Shown here one piece after another: positions 30,405 to 40,620 of a DNA stretch of 40,620 nucleotides. Positions within the stretch are counted from its first letter, which is position 1. Every line of letters starts with the position of its first letter. Position numbers and translations under genes: made by a program. The stretch comes from Balamuthia mandrillaris (Eukaryota > Discosea > Longamoebia > Balamuthiidae): positions 1 through 40,620 of the forward strand of contig JAVKOQ010000418.1 in assembly GCA_031835245.1 (NCBI GenBank), in the 5' to 3' direction. A model generated the notes under the pieces. That model was not told the origin of the DNA and did no database searches. It saw only the letters and a list, made by a program, of their open reading frames with translations.

Positions 30405-33400
30405 ATGGCAGATTACCACTACCAACAGCAGCAAGTGGGGAGCGGCAGAGGGCTGTTCAGTGGGCGAGGAGGGGCAGCAGCTGGCAGTAACAGGCCGCAC
30501 TCAACACCCTCCCCGCTGTGGCTACCCCCGCCTTCAGTAGCGGAAGGGAGTGAACAGCGTGTCTTCCATTCCACAAACGCTACGGCACGCTACAGCAGCG
30601 CAGGTGGAGGCACCCAGCAGCACCTCTACCATGCAGCAGCAACAGCAGCACAGCAGCAACATAGCCACAGACCACACACCAATAACCTGGCGCAGAGCTA
30701 CCAACAACAGCAGCATAACCACCATCTGCACCACCCCCTCCACCACCACCTACAGCAACAGCAACTTCACTATCAGCAGCAGCAGCAGCAAGCTTCTCCT
30801 CACCACCAGCAACACCCCATAGGAGGTGGCGGGGGAGTGGTGGGCTATGCACACTTGCCTCCTGCTGTCGCTACTGGTAGCTTTGTTGGCTCCTCTTCTA
30901 GCAGCGGCACACTCCTGGAGAGGGGCTGGTTCGAGTTGCAAAGCCTCGCTGAACACCTCCCCTCCGCTGCCACTCCAGCAGCCATGGTCACTGCCTCTCT
31001 CTTTGACACTGAAGAGGAACTGCTGTGGACAGGGCTTGACAATGCACGTGCTCCTCTCCTCTCTTTCTTGCAGCAGCCCCTCGCCGTTGCCCTTTGCCTT
31101 TGCCTCGCAGCAGCTCTCACACAACAAACAACTAAATCACCTATAGGGTAGAATTGTGAGCTACCTGGTTACGCCGCAGCTGAGCAAGTACTCCTGCTTC
31201 AAGACAGCAGCAGCTACAGTGGCAGGTGAGGGAGGGGTGCGGCAGCTCCTCAATGGCGCAGAGGGAATCACCGCAGTGACAGCAGACAGGCTATACCATT
31301 ACAGCACAGGAGGTTGCCTTCGGTTTCATTTCCATTCCCCTGAAAAGGGGCTCAATGACCTGCGCTGTGGCCTTTACACCAACTCTTCCCGCACTGAGTT
31401 GCTTCTAGCGGGAGAGCGCCCCTTGCTTCACCTCCTAGATATGACCACCGGCACATTGCTAAAGCAAGTGACCATAGATAGTGACGACGTTGGCACCGCT
31501 CTCGGTTTTTCTTGCCTTGGGCGCTCTCGCCTTCTCTGTTGTGGAGGGCTTGGTGGCCAGCTCTCCCTCCTTGATCCCCGTTCTTTCCGCCTTGAACACC
31601 GCTTTGATTCCCATTCCTGTGGCATTATGAGCCTTGATGTTAAGGGCGATCTTGTCGCTACTTGTGGTTGGACGAAACGGTTCTCCCTTTTCTCGTGTTT
31701 AACCCACTTTATTTATTCCCCATGCTCATTCTCTTTATACGTTGCTCCTCTTCTCTTTTTCTCTCAATCTCTCTCCCCTGATATGCAGAGCCGGTCAATC
31801 CTATCCTACTTCAGATCCAATGGTCAAGATATATGACCTTAGAACTATGAGACCACTACCTCCCGTGGCTTTTCCTCCTGGAGCCTTTCAGGTCAAATTC
31901 CACCCAAAGTTCTCTTCTAGCCTCTTTGTGGTGTCGCAGGGCGGACAACTTCAGATATGTGAAGCACAAGGAGAACAGACAAATATACAAATGTACCAGG
32001 TACCAATCCACAGTTCTTGGTATCATCTCTGTAGCGATAGGTTCACTCAAATTTTGTAACGTAGGTGGACTGTGGTGGAGACGCCGTTTTGACTATTGAT
32101 CTTTCAAGTACAGGAGAGCTTGCTGTCTTTGGTGACTCAGGAGGCTATATACATCTATGGGCTGATCGACAGGACATGCAGGTGAATTCTTATTCAAGAG
32201 CCACAGCCTTGCCGGAACTCCCCGTTCCTCGCCATCTGCCTGCCTCCTTTTACGACGATCAAATGTAAGCATGCTCCTGTTCCATTGCCCCGATCCTCCA
32301 GGAATCTCACCCGTTTTCCTTCCCTCCTCATCCCAGGTCGTTGTCCACCTCTATTTTTCCGGAATTGAACGAGCAGTTATTGTCTGATTGGCCGCCAGCT
32401 ATGGACTTTGATGTGGGACTAAAGTCAGCTAAGATACCCACTCAAGTCATGAACAATATCAAGAAGCTTGGCCGCCTTCACTATGCCCCAAATCCTCGCA
32501 AAACCCAAAACAGCCAACCCAGTGAACATCCATCACAACAACCGCCTACTTGTTCTTCTGTTACTCAGTCTAGTGTTCGCTTTACCTCCCTTACCACTCT
32601 GTTTCTCTATGCTCTCTGCTCTTATCGCTTTTACTCACTGTCGTTGACACTCTCTTACTCTCACTTCTCTCCATTTGGAAGCAGCGTGGAACTGGTGTAA
32701 TGGCACCACCGAAACATTATCGTAGAGTAGAAGTAAAATACTACAAACTTGGCATGGAAGGCTTCAATTTTGAGTGCGTAGTCATAGTTCTTTTCAAGGA
32801 GTGATTTGCTTGCTCATCGAAAAACGTACTTTTTATCCATAAACTAATTGAAATGAACAAAGGTATTACAATCGCACGAAGTTTGGAGGGCTGGAGAACG
32901 TATATGCCAACGCCTACACGCATGCTTGTCTACAAACATTTTATTTTATTCCACAGCTGAGGATGCATATGCTGAATCATGTCTGCCGTGAAGAGTTTTG
33001 TCTAAGCTGTGAGTTAGGTTTTTTGTTTCACATGCTAGACATATGTGAAGGAAAGAGTTGCCACGCTAGCAATTTTCTTCGTACTTTCCGTCACATGCCG
33101 TCAACCAGTGATCTATTTGAACCAACCACTGTTGCCGCCACGTCAGACACTGTGCGCTTAGGTCGCCTCATCCAGCGCTTCAACGCTTTTTTGTTGGAGC
33201 AATTACAAAAAGAAAGCTTGCGAGCGCCATTGCTATCTTCTACAACCTGGGGCGACTCATCTCGCCATCCTCCACTCATCGACCAGCTCTTTGGTTCCAC
33301 TTTTTCAGTTCATAATTGTTGTTTATCTTGCAATTATGTGACTATTTCTCAAGTTTGTTCTGTCACCCTCGATTTAATGTTACCGCCAGCGCAGGAGGAA

Positions 33401-33657
33401 AATACGGTTTGAATCTTTAGCCCTTCTTAGCGTTATTTATCTGGCTTATAGTTATCCAAACAGACACCCCATTTCCATGACCCGGTCGCTACCTTTTGCA
33501 GGGCTTTGGAACACAGCATCCACAAGGCTTATCGCCAACAGTTATGGTGCGATCGGTGTGCCCTCACCCAAGATCACCTTTGCCAAATGTGGTTACAAGA
33601 TGCTCCGAACGTCCTTTGCCTTAACTTCCCTTTGGGACCAAATGTTCGTACTCGCAT

Positions 33658-33692
<35 letters not shown>

Positions 33693-35662
33693 TATAAACA
33701 CAAACAAACAATTTGATACTATCAGGTCGTTTCGTTTTGGAGGGATTTGGTTAACAGACAAGAGGCCACGAGTAGTCCTTCATGGTTTCCGTTAAGGTAT
33801 TCCAGGATGAGCATTGAAAAATGCCGTAGTCCTTTCTAATTCTCCTCTTTTTTATTCCAGATTTTACTTGGTGAAGAATGAACAAGGCATAACAGTACGT
33901 GAGGAGTCTAGCCTTACAGAGGATGGTAACATTCTTGCCGTTTATGAGCTTTCGGTATGTTTGCTACTCCCGCTATTTGCCTCTGCTCTCCTCTCCTTCT
34001 TGATGCTATTTTTCTTGAAAAAATATATAGGCTACCATTGCCCACATTTACAATGATCTGGAGAGCAATCCACGTAAGAGAGAACACTTGGTATCCCATA
34101 TCAAAATTCCTGCATCGTATTCCTCTGACCAGAGAAGTGAATGGTATTTATTTAACGACTTTAGCATCACCACAATCCCGGTAGAGGAAGTATTGCAATA
34201 TAATACCGTTTGGAAAGTAGGTTCCTACCCTCAAATAGCACATTTCTTCTGCTAACCCTTTTCTTGTAAAAGCTCCCCTGCCTCCTATACTACACTAGAC
34301 TAGACTCAGTGGAGAGGTTTCCTGTACCACACAGATTCAATCAAATCACAAGCGATGTCTTTTTCCTCGATCACCCTTTTCAACAGTACTGCCTTTTATA
34401 ACATACCCCCTTTCTTTTCTCCATTTCCTCTAATATCTCGTACTAGCAATTCTATAAACAGCCCGCCTCGCTCAAGGGCACTGACCCAACAAACTATTCC
34501 TCATTGTGGTGACTTGTTAGCACTTGACGCTGAGTTTGTATCATTGCAAACAGTAAGTTACTCGCTTATTCTAATTTTCTTTCCGTGTGAACTAGCTGAC
34601 TCATCCAATCCCATCTTGTAAGGAAGAGACCTATTTACGGAGTGACGGCAAACGAATGATTGTCAAACCAGGCACTTTCAGCTTGGCTAGAGTTAGTGTA
34701 TTAAGAGACCACGCACCCGTAAGCGACGGTGATAGCAACGCCCCTACTCAAATTGAACAGAAGGACCACAGCCAAACATCAGAACCAGATGTTTTTATAG
34801 ACGATTACATAGTTACTTACGAGCCGATTGCTGCGTATTTGACCCGATTTTCTGGCATTGTGCCTGGGGATCTGGATCCCGCAGTTTCCCCCCACCATGT
34901 CACTACTCTGAAGGTTCTCTTTGTTACCTAAGCTCCTTTTCATTTATTTCATTAACTTATCCAGCCTCATCCTCCAGGACGCGTATTTAAAACTACGCTT
35001 TTTAGTAGACACTGGATGTATTTTTGTTGGTCATGGCTTGCAGAAAGATTTCAGAATTATCAGTTTTGTGCCCTTTGTTTTCCTCCTCTTCCGTTTGCTT
35101 ACCCGGCGACTCACCACATTACTGGCAGACATCATGGTTCCTCCATCGCAGGTTAGGGACACGGTGGATTTATTTTATCTGGAACGCCAGCGGAAGTTAT
35201 CTTTGCGTTTTCTGGCCTCCCATTTGCTAAATACACAAATACAAACGAAAACTCATTGCAGCACTGAAGATGCACACACGGTTTGGTTTCCTCTCTATTT
35301 AATGTGGCAGTGGCTGTGCCTCCTTGCTTATGGTTGTCCATCTGTTACCGATTTCCTGTATATCTCTGGAAACTTTGTATCCCTGCACTGTAACCTGCTG
35401 GCAGGCACTAAGATTGTATAGACTATATCAAAGCCTGGCAACTACCGGTCGCCTAGACGACACCCTTCAGAACCTTTACCATATTGGCAGAATCAGCAAC
35501 TGGCAACTCAAGGAAGCAGGCACCATGGTAGAGGAAGATCCGTATGGCCTTAACGAGGAAGGTGAGGTAACCAATAGCGTCACCGCTCAGGAAAGAGGCG
35601 GTGCTCAAGACGATGATGATGATGATATTGAGGATGATGACGGACGTTCCTCGTCACCCTAA
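30405..35662 (+). CDS. PAN2: PAN2, catalytic subunit of the PAN2-PAN3 deadenylase
   Basis: Trims mRNA poly(A) tails together with PAN3. Exons include 30405-31043, 31147-31666, 31791-31999, 32065-32264, from 32337, 32685-32773 and more. Residues 1 to about 165 are a Gln/His-rich low-complexity extension. The WD40 region follows (EEELLWTGLDN, GRIVSYL, LEHRFDSHSCGIMSLDVKGD, VKIYDLRTMRPL, FGDSGGYIHLWAD). Then the linker (LNEQLLSDWPP, HYAPNPR) and the USP-like domain (NAYTHACLQTFYF, EEFCLSCELGFLFHMLD, RLIQRFNAFLL, QLFGSTFS), which lacks the USP catalytic Cys as PAN2 does in general. Finally the DEDD exonuclease: LALDAEFVSL, TTLKDAYLKLRFLVDTG, VGHGLQKDFRI, LRFLASHLL and STEDAHT; all four acidic residues and the His are visible. 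The stop lies about 125 bp from the WDR41 stop. The first intron appears to be GC-AG. Confidence 0.95.
33658..33691. repeat. (CT)n(CA)n microsatellite in a PAN2 intron
   Basis: CT run passing into CA units, shortly after the donor AAT|GTTCGT at about 33644. Confidence 0.9.
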
Positions 35663-35786
35663 ATGTCCAGCCTCACGTCACAGCCCCTTTGTTGTACCCA
35701 TTTCTTCTCTCCAGCTGTAAATTCACTTTAATGTACGAACAACATTTATTGTAGGAGGAGCTGGACTAAGCTCTTTCTTCTTCGAG

Positions 35787-38084
35787 TTAAAACACGGTAC
35801 GGGTGTTCGCAGAAGAATCGGTGAGGACAACAGCATCCACTTGAGATACTATTTCTTCATCTTGAAGAAGGGTCTTAGGTGCGTGCTCCTCCTTTGCAAG
35901 GCCGGCTATCTTGCTATCCTCTTCCACTGCGGCACCCTCTCCACCAACGTTGATATATTCACACTGTACATTGCCCTCCAATCCACCCGATGGTTCCTCT
36001 TCCTCTTCTTCCTCCACTTGCTCATCGATTTCTTGTTCCTCTTCTTCTTGTTCTGCCCGGCTCTCCAAGAGATTGATGTACAAGGCAGCACTGGCCAACC
36101 GATTGCGCATTTCGGACTGCACAACCCCGTCCTTCCACAAAATGACCAGACCATCCGCACCACAGCTGGCAAAGCTCTCATTGGAGCATGGAAGTAGGGA
36201 GTAGACGGCTCCTGAGTGGCCCAGCATTTCTCCCAGGCAAACCGGCTCTAACATTGGCGTGCTTTGCAAACCTAGCCGTGTGCCGAAGCGTCTACCTCTG
36301 CTCTTCTTATAGCCGCTGCCGCTGCTACTACTGCTGCCACTAGAGTTAGGAGCTCCTTGTGTAAAATCCAGGGCCTGGGCCGTGCCCCACAACTTGATGG
36401 ATGAGTCCACAGAGCAGGATGCTATCCGTGTGCTGTTTTTGAAGGTTGTGCAGGTACATAAAAAAAGATAACCCTACATTAGTTCAGCGTAAAAGCAGAA
36501 ATGAACATATGCAGGGGAAAAAATCGCAAGGTTACCCATTGTACAGTGGAATGAGTCTATTGACTGTGGCATCATGGGCTTTCTTGCATTGCATAACACA
36601 GGTGGCGCTTGGGATGTCATACACGCGGAAGCCATCGTTGATAGCTGCCGCTAAATACCGCTATAAATAAAAGGTGCAAAGGCCAGGAACACGCGAACAT
36701 ACAAACATCACAACCATAGCACAGTGAGCAAATGCGTGAACTTCAAACCATATTTTAGCGGGTTAATAAAAGTTACCTCGCCAAGGGGAAGGATATGGTT
36801 GACGGCAAACACGTAATCTTTTTCTTGGATATAGTTTTCGGGATATTCGAGCACTTTGAAAGCCTGAAGGTTGGAGGATTGCCAAACCACAATGGAACCG
36901 TCCAACGAAGCTGACGCAAATAAAGACGGGGTTATTGTGGCCAAGCATCGCACAGACTCTCTATGGTACGCTAACTTTTTACAGAAACCCAGCTCCTCCA
37001 AGCTGTACACGTCTATTTGTGCCGAGCATTACAAAAAGTTAGTGCAAGAGCCTATCAATATAGCGCTGAGTGCACTGAAGGCGTTACTCACATAAGTAGG
37101 GGGAGGTTGAGGCTGTGACTACACAATTATGCAGTGCCAGTAAGCAATGAAGATCTACCAAATGTAGGCGTTTTTAGTTACCGCGGAGGAGAGGGAGAGA
37201 GGCAATAGAAAGATACATACTCTCTTCTTCCTCACGCACTATCGAAGCGATCAAGGATATGCCGTCATTCTTTCGACCCCACACACAAATCTTACTGTCA
37301 TTGCTGCCGCTACAAAACAGATCTGTTGTGGCGTTGTCAGCATTGTGCGCCACTCTGGTACCTTTCGGCATCAGAGCCAACGCCTGATCAGAGGCGTCAA
37401 TGAGAGCAACAGAGCAACCATGGTCAACTTCTCTTTCTAGATAGATGTAAACTCTCGCCCTTTTGCCATAGTGCAGCTGCAGCAAGCAAGCACACTTACC
37501 CTAACGCTGCTGTCGTGAGCATTATCCACCACCTGAAGACAATTCCCAGTGAACACGTCCCATATCTTTTCGTCATTGGTGAGTAGAATGCATGCATGGG
37601 AGAGAAAGAGAGAAAAACGACGAAAGAGAACCAGGGATAGGGAGGAGAAGAGAACTAGAAAAGAGCAGAGAAAAGGAGGGAAAAAAAAAAAGGAACCCTG
37701 AGAGCTTTGTCAGAAGAACCAGAAACGAGGGTGTGGCTGTCCAACATAAGAAGGCAGGTGACAGGCCTGGTGTGTCCCTCCAATACAAAGAGGCGCTGCC
37801 CAGTTTGTACGTGCCAAATGATGACCTTATTGTCATCGCCAGCTGAAGCGATTCTATTAACAACAACAACAACACCAAGCCCAGCCATTTAGCAGAAGAA
37901 CAGCCACCGCCAGCAAAACAAAAGAAGGGGCACGCACAAATACATACCTAAAGTCATCAATTTTGACCAAGAGGCGCACAATGTCGCTGTGCCCTGCCAA
38001 GATCTGCAGCTCGTTCAGCGTGTTGGACTCGAGGTCCTCCTGCACCGTCTCCTGCTTGCCCTCTTTCGCCAGACCAAGCCCCAT
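35787..38084 (-). CDS. WDR41: WDR41-like WD40 protein
   Basis: In animals WDR41 anchors the C9orf72-SMCR8 complex to lysosomes through PQLC2 and takes part in autophagy and Rab/Arf GTPase control. Exon 1 38084-37948 starts MGLGLAKEGKQETVQ and holds LNELQILAGHSDIVRLLVKI, like human TELLVLKAHHDIVRFLVQL. Later exons: RIASAGDDNKVIIWHVQTGQ, LEGHTRPVTCLLML, SGSSDKALRIWDVFTG, DLFCSGSNDSKICVWGRK, ISLIASIVREEEE, SLFASASLDGSIVVWQSSN, RYLAAAINDGFRVYDIPS, KKAHDATVNRLIPLYN, RIASCSVDSSIKLWG, LGEMLGHSGAVYSLLPCSNE and GADGLVILWKDGVVQSEMRN. The last is very close to the WDR41 end ADHLIILWKNGERESGLRS. An acidic C-terminal extension of about 80 residues follows. Stop TAA at 35789-35787 with TTTATT (poly(A) signal) near 35747. 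Confidence 0.85.
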
Positions 38085-38681
38085 TCTGCGTAGCTGCAAT
38101 ACCTCACTCTCTCCGTTTGGTGCCCTACCTACCCTTTTCCTGCTCTTCTCCTCTCCTCTGTTGTTCGTCCTCGTCCTTTGCCCACCTCTCCTCTTCTCTC
38201 CCTCCTCCTCCTCCTCTCCTTCCTCTTTCTTCTGGTTTCTCAAATATTTTTATTTATATTTTAGTTTGCAAACATAATAGCCTGGCCCTCTCGGCTTTGG
38301 TTTCCCAATCTATTAGGTACATATTTGCTACCAGTGCAGCAGAGCAGCAGCAGGGCAGCTGCAGACAAAGACAAGGAAGACAGCCCAACCAACCACCAAG
38401 CAGCAGAACAAGAAGAAGAAGATAGAAGAAGAAGATAGAAGAAGAAGAAGATAGAAGAAGAAGAAGATAGAAGAAGAAGAAGATAGAAGAAGAAGCCCTT
38501 CTCTTCAAGAGAAGCCAGCCAACCCCCACAAAGCCCCCAACACCACTGCCAAGAAGAGCAGCAGAAGCCGCCCCCTTTGCTTGCCGCCAATTTCTTGTGG
38601 GGACCTACACACGAGCCTTCTTCCTCCTTTTTTATTTTTATTTTCCTACCAGCTGCAGCAGCAGCAGCTGGGGAGAGGAAG
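38085..38681. promoter_or_regulatory. Divergent promoter region WDR41 / ZIP transporter, with a GAA-type repeat
   Basis: About 600 bp between start codons. It holds both promoters and 5' UTRs. A run of AGAAGAAGAAGATAGA units occupies about 38409-38493. The minus-strand frame upstream of WDR41 is open but lacks an ATG. Confidence 0.5.
38409..38493. repeat. Short tandem repeat of (GAA)n-GATA units
   Basis: Five or so units of GATAGAAGAAGAAGAA with variable GAA number, between the WDR41 and ZIP genes. Confidence 0.9.
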
Positions 38682-39892
38682 ATGAACCTCTCCCTCTTGC
38701 TTACCGTGTTTACGGCAGGGCTGGCGCCGTTCCTCTCTGCACTGCTGCCACGCTTTCTTTATCGAAGAGGCTTTGCCCGCTGGAGCCATTTGCTGTTGGC
38801 CCTCTCTGCGGGTTTGCTCTTTGCCATCGCCACGGTGGACCTCATCCCTGAGGCTCTCAACATCTCCTCCGAACTGGCCCTTTCCTCTCATGCCACGTCA
38901 CTGCCCTCCTCCAACCAGGCCACCACCAACGACAACGACAACAACGATGTATTCTATGGATACAACAACGAGGCAACCTTCTATCATCGGCCGCGGCAGC
39001 TTACGGACAGCCCCCAACAACTTCTCTCCTCCACGCCTCGCCAAGCCATGCCGCACAACCATCGCGACCACGACGAGTCTGGCGGAGAAGGGGAGGGAGC
39101 ACGGTACGCCATGATTGGCGTTGGCGTTGGTTACTTGACCCTCCTCATCCTGGAACAGGTCTTGAGCGCCTACGGCCATGCTCACTCGCATGGCGGTGGC
39201 ATGCCCGACCATCACATCCAAATCAATGACCTTGACCTTGGCCGAGAAGTTAGCGAAGTTGACGAGGTGCCTTCTTCTTTCTTGTTCTCTTTGTGCTTCT
39301 TCTTTTCGTCTTTGCTTTGGAGTTTATCTTCTAAAACAGAAATCAACAGCACCAGGTGGCCAATAACAACAACCATCACAGCCACCATAATCACGGGGGC
39401 TACCACAATCACCACACCACGCGCCTGTCAGAGGAGTTCTCATTCGTGGCACTGCTAGGGCTTACGGTGCACTCCTTTGTGGACGGGTTCGTGATGGCGG
39501 GAGCCTTTGAGGCCTCACAGGCGATAGGCTTCCGGGTGGCATGGGCTTTGATACTGCATAAGATTCCGGATGGGTTCGTCATGTCCACAATACTAGCGAA
39601 CGCACCAGGGCGGTCCTCGCAGACCTTTTACACCAACCTGTTGGTGTTGTGCTCGATGACGCCGTTGGGGGCGTTCTTGGGGATGTTGCTGCTAGGAGGC
39701 ATCGCCCCTTCTTTCCTTGGCTTCGTGTTAGGCTTTGGCGCTGGCACTTTTGTGTTCATAACGGCCACCGGCATCATACCGGAGCTCATGGCCAAGGAGG
39801 TCAACTCGCACTCGCGGAGGGTGTCGTTGGCCTGCATGGTTGCCAGCTATGTCCTCTTCCTTATCATTGACAATCTGTTTCATGCTCACTAA
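38682..39892 (+). CDS. ZIP-family zinc/metal transporter
   Basis: Two exons, 38682-39266 and 39356-39892 (phase 0, 89-nt intron), giving 373 aa. ZIP proteins carry Zn2+ or other divalent metals into the cytosol. Membrane segments are visible at the start (LLTVFTAGLAPFLSALL), then HLLLALSAGLLFAIATVDLIPEA, YAMIGVGVGYLTLLILEQVL, the metal-binding helix pair LLGLTVHSFVDGFVMAGAF (HxxxDG) and AWALILHKIPDGFVMSTIL (HKxPDGF), and three more to LACMVASYVLFLIIDNLF. The loops are His-rich (HAHSHGGGMPDHH, then HHSHHNHGGYHNHH right after the splice site), as in metal-sensing loops of this family. Subfamily not assigned. ATG chosen at the start of the first membrane segment. Confidence 0.9.
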
Positions 39893-39927
39893 AAACTCGC
39901 TTTGTTGTTTGTATTATCTGGTGAGAT

Positions 39928-39962
<35 letters not shown>
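39928..39962. repeat. (GA)n microsatellite
   Basis: GA run between the convergent ZIP gene and the last minus-strand gene. It is a CT run on the minus strand, downstream of that gene's stop. Confidence 0.9.
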
Positions 39963-39963
<1 letters not shown>

Positions 39964-40003
39964 AGAGAACGATGAAGAGTAGAGAAGGGAATGCCATAGA
40001 ACT

Positions 40004-40569
40004 TTATTGCAAAGGTGTTTTTGGCCGAAGAGCAAGGAGGATAGTGGCCAATACATGCGGAGGACTATGGGGAAGAAGACGAGCTAACCGCAACATTGAG
40101 ACTCCTCTCCGTGCTGAGGAGGAAGATGAAGGTATCGCAAAATTGCTTATAAGAGAGGGAGGATAGGGAATGTCATAGTACTGTAGGAAGCATCCAAACA
40201 AACGTTGTGTGGTTGTGGAGGAGGATATCGGTGTGGCTTCGTCCTTCATCAGGAAAGAGAGAATGTATTGTTGTAAGGGAGTGGGGTTGTGAGCCTGTGG
40301 AAGCTGTGATGATGGTGATAATGGATGAAGGGCGGCTGCATGTGAAGTTGGCAAACAAAAATGAAGTTCATCAAAGAAGCTATTAACGCTATCTTGTAGC
40401 TCTGCCAACATTATTGCTTGTAGCAAGGGTGCAGGAGAAGAAGCAGTGGCAGGCAAATCATCATTGTAGGTATCAGAAGCGAAAGAAGACGATGATGCAG
40501 AAGAAGAATAGTAGGCCAATATGATTTTTACATTCAAAAGCGATTGAGTGAGTGCTGCCACTTCCCTTT
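40004..40569 (-). CDS. Unrecognised protein, last exon; gene continues past the window edge
   Basis: An open frame of about 188 codons follows a good acceptor (CACCTTGCAG, exon starting 40569), so upstream exons lie outside the window. The peptide begins REVAALTQSLLNVKIILAYY, has a Ser-rich patch, then helical-looking parts (LLQAIMLAELQDSVNSFFDE, PLQQYILSFLM, RLFGCFLQYYDIPYPPSLI) and ends HVLATILLALRPKTPLQ. I do not recognise a family. The stop TAA (40006-40004) lies inside CAATAAAG, so the likely poly(A) signal overlaps the stop codon. Confidence 0.6.
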
Positions 40570-40620
40570 CTGCAAGGTGACCAGAGGGAGAGGAAGCTGA
40601 ACAGATGGCAGAATAGTTAC

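Noticed and set aside
38409-38493. Regularly spaced units resembling a CRISPR array
   Set aside because: Short GAA/GATA tandem repeat without distinct spacers, in a eukaryotic promoter region.

Overview
This is nuclear DNA of a protein-rich unicellular eukaryote. Genes on both strands are cut by many short GT-AG introns (mostly 50-200 nt), convergent neighbours lie about 80-125 bp apart and some divergent pairs are almost as close. The proteins are conserved eukaryotic housekeeping factors (NMD3, FCF1, PAN2, WDR41, an Atos protein, an INO80 subunit). A RasGEF with an N-terminal LisH motif is an architecture well known from Dictyostelium, so an amoebozoan or similar protist is a reasonable guess, but this is inference.

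Left block, 1-8.1 kb: a protein kinase fused to a catalytically dead dual-specificity phosphatase (+), carrying a LINE fragment inside a kinase-domain exon; a secreted protein with a protease-like domain that has lost its catalytic triad (-); and an Atos/FAM214-type protein (-).

Middle block, about 8.1-21.4 kb: an AT-rich island with no recognisable host gene. It is built from a LINE family (one long copy at 13.05 to about 17.99 kb and four truncated copies, three of them with clear target-site duplications), at least two further dispersed repeat families, and a minisatellite. The long LINE is the most unusual object in the window: it has three ORFs, and each neighbouring pair is joined by a 4-nt ATGA overlap (stop TGA overlapping start ATG). 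That suggests two successive termination-reinitiation steps on one RNA. The family ends in a short (TTACTA/CTA)n-like tail instead of poly(A).

Right block, 21.4-40.6 kb: a dense run of genes in divergent and convergent pairs: an INO80E-like protein with a C3Hc3H zinc domain (-), NMD3 (+, 15 exons, 505 aa), LisH-RasGEF (-), FCF1 (+), PAN2 (+), WDR41 (-), a ZIP zinc transporter (+) and the last exon of an unrecognised gene (-). NMD3 (60S export) and FCF1 (18S processing) serve ribosome production, PAN2 serves mRNA deadenylation, and the INO80-like protein points to chromatin remodelling. WDR41 and the RasGEF point to lysosome/autophagy and small-GTPase signalling.

Exon boundaries were read by eye from reading frame, splice sites and family similarity; no alignment was run.
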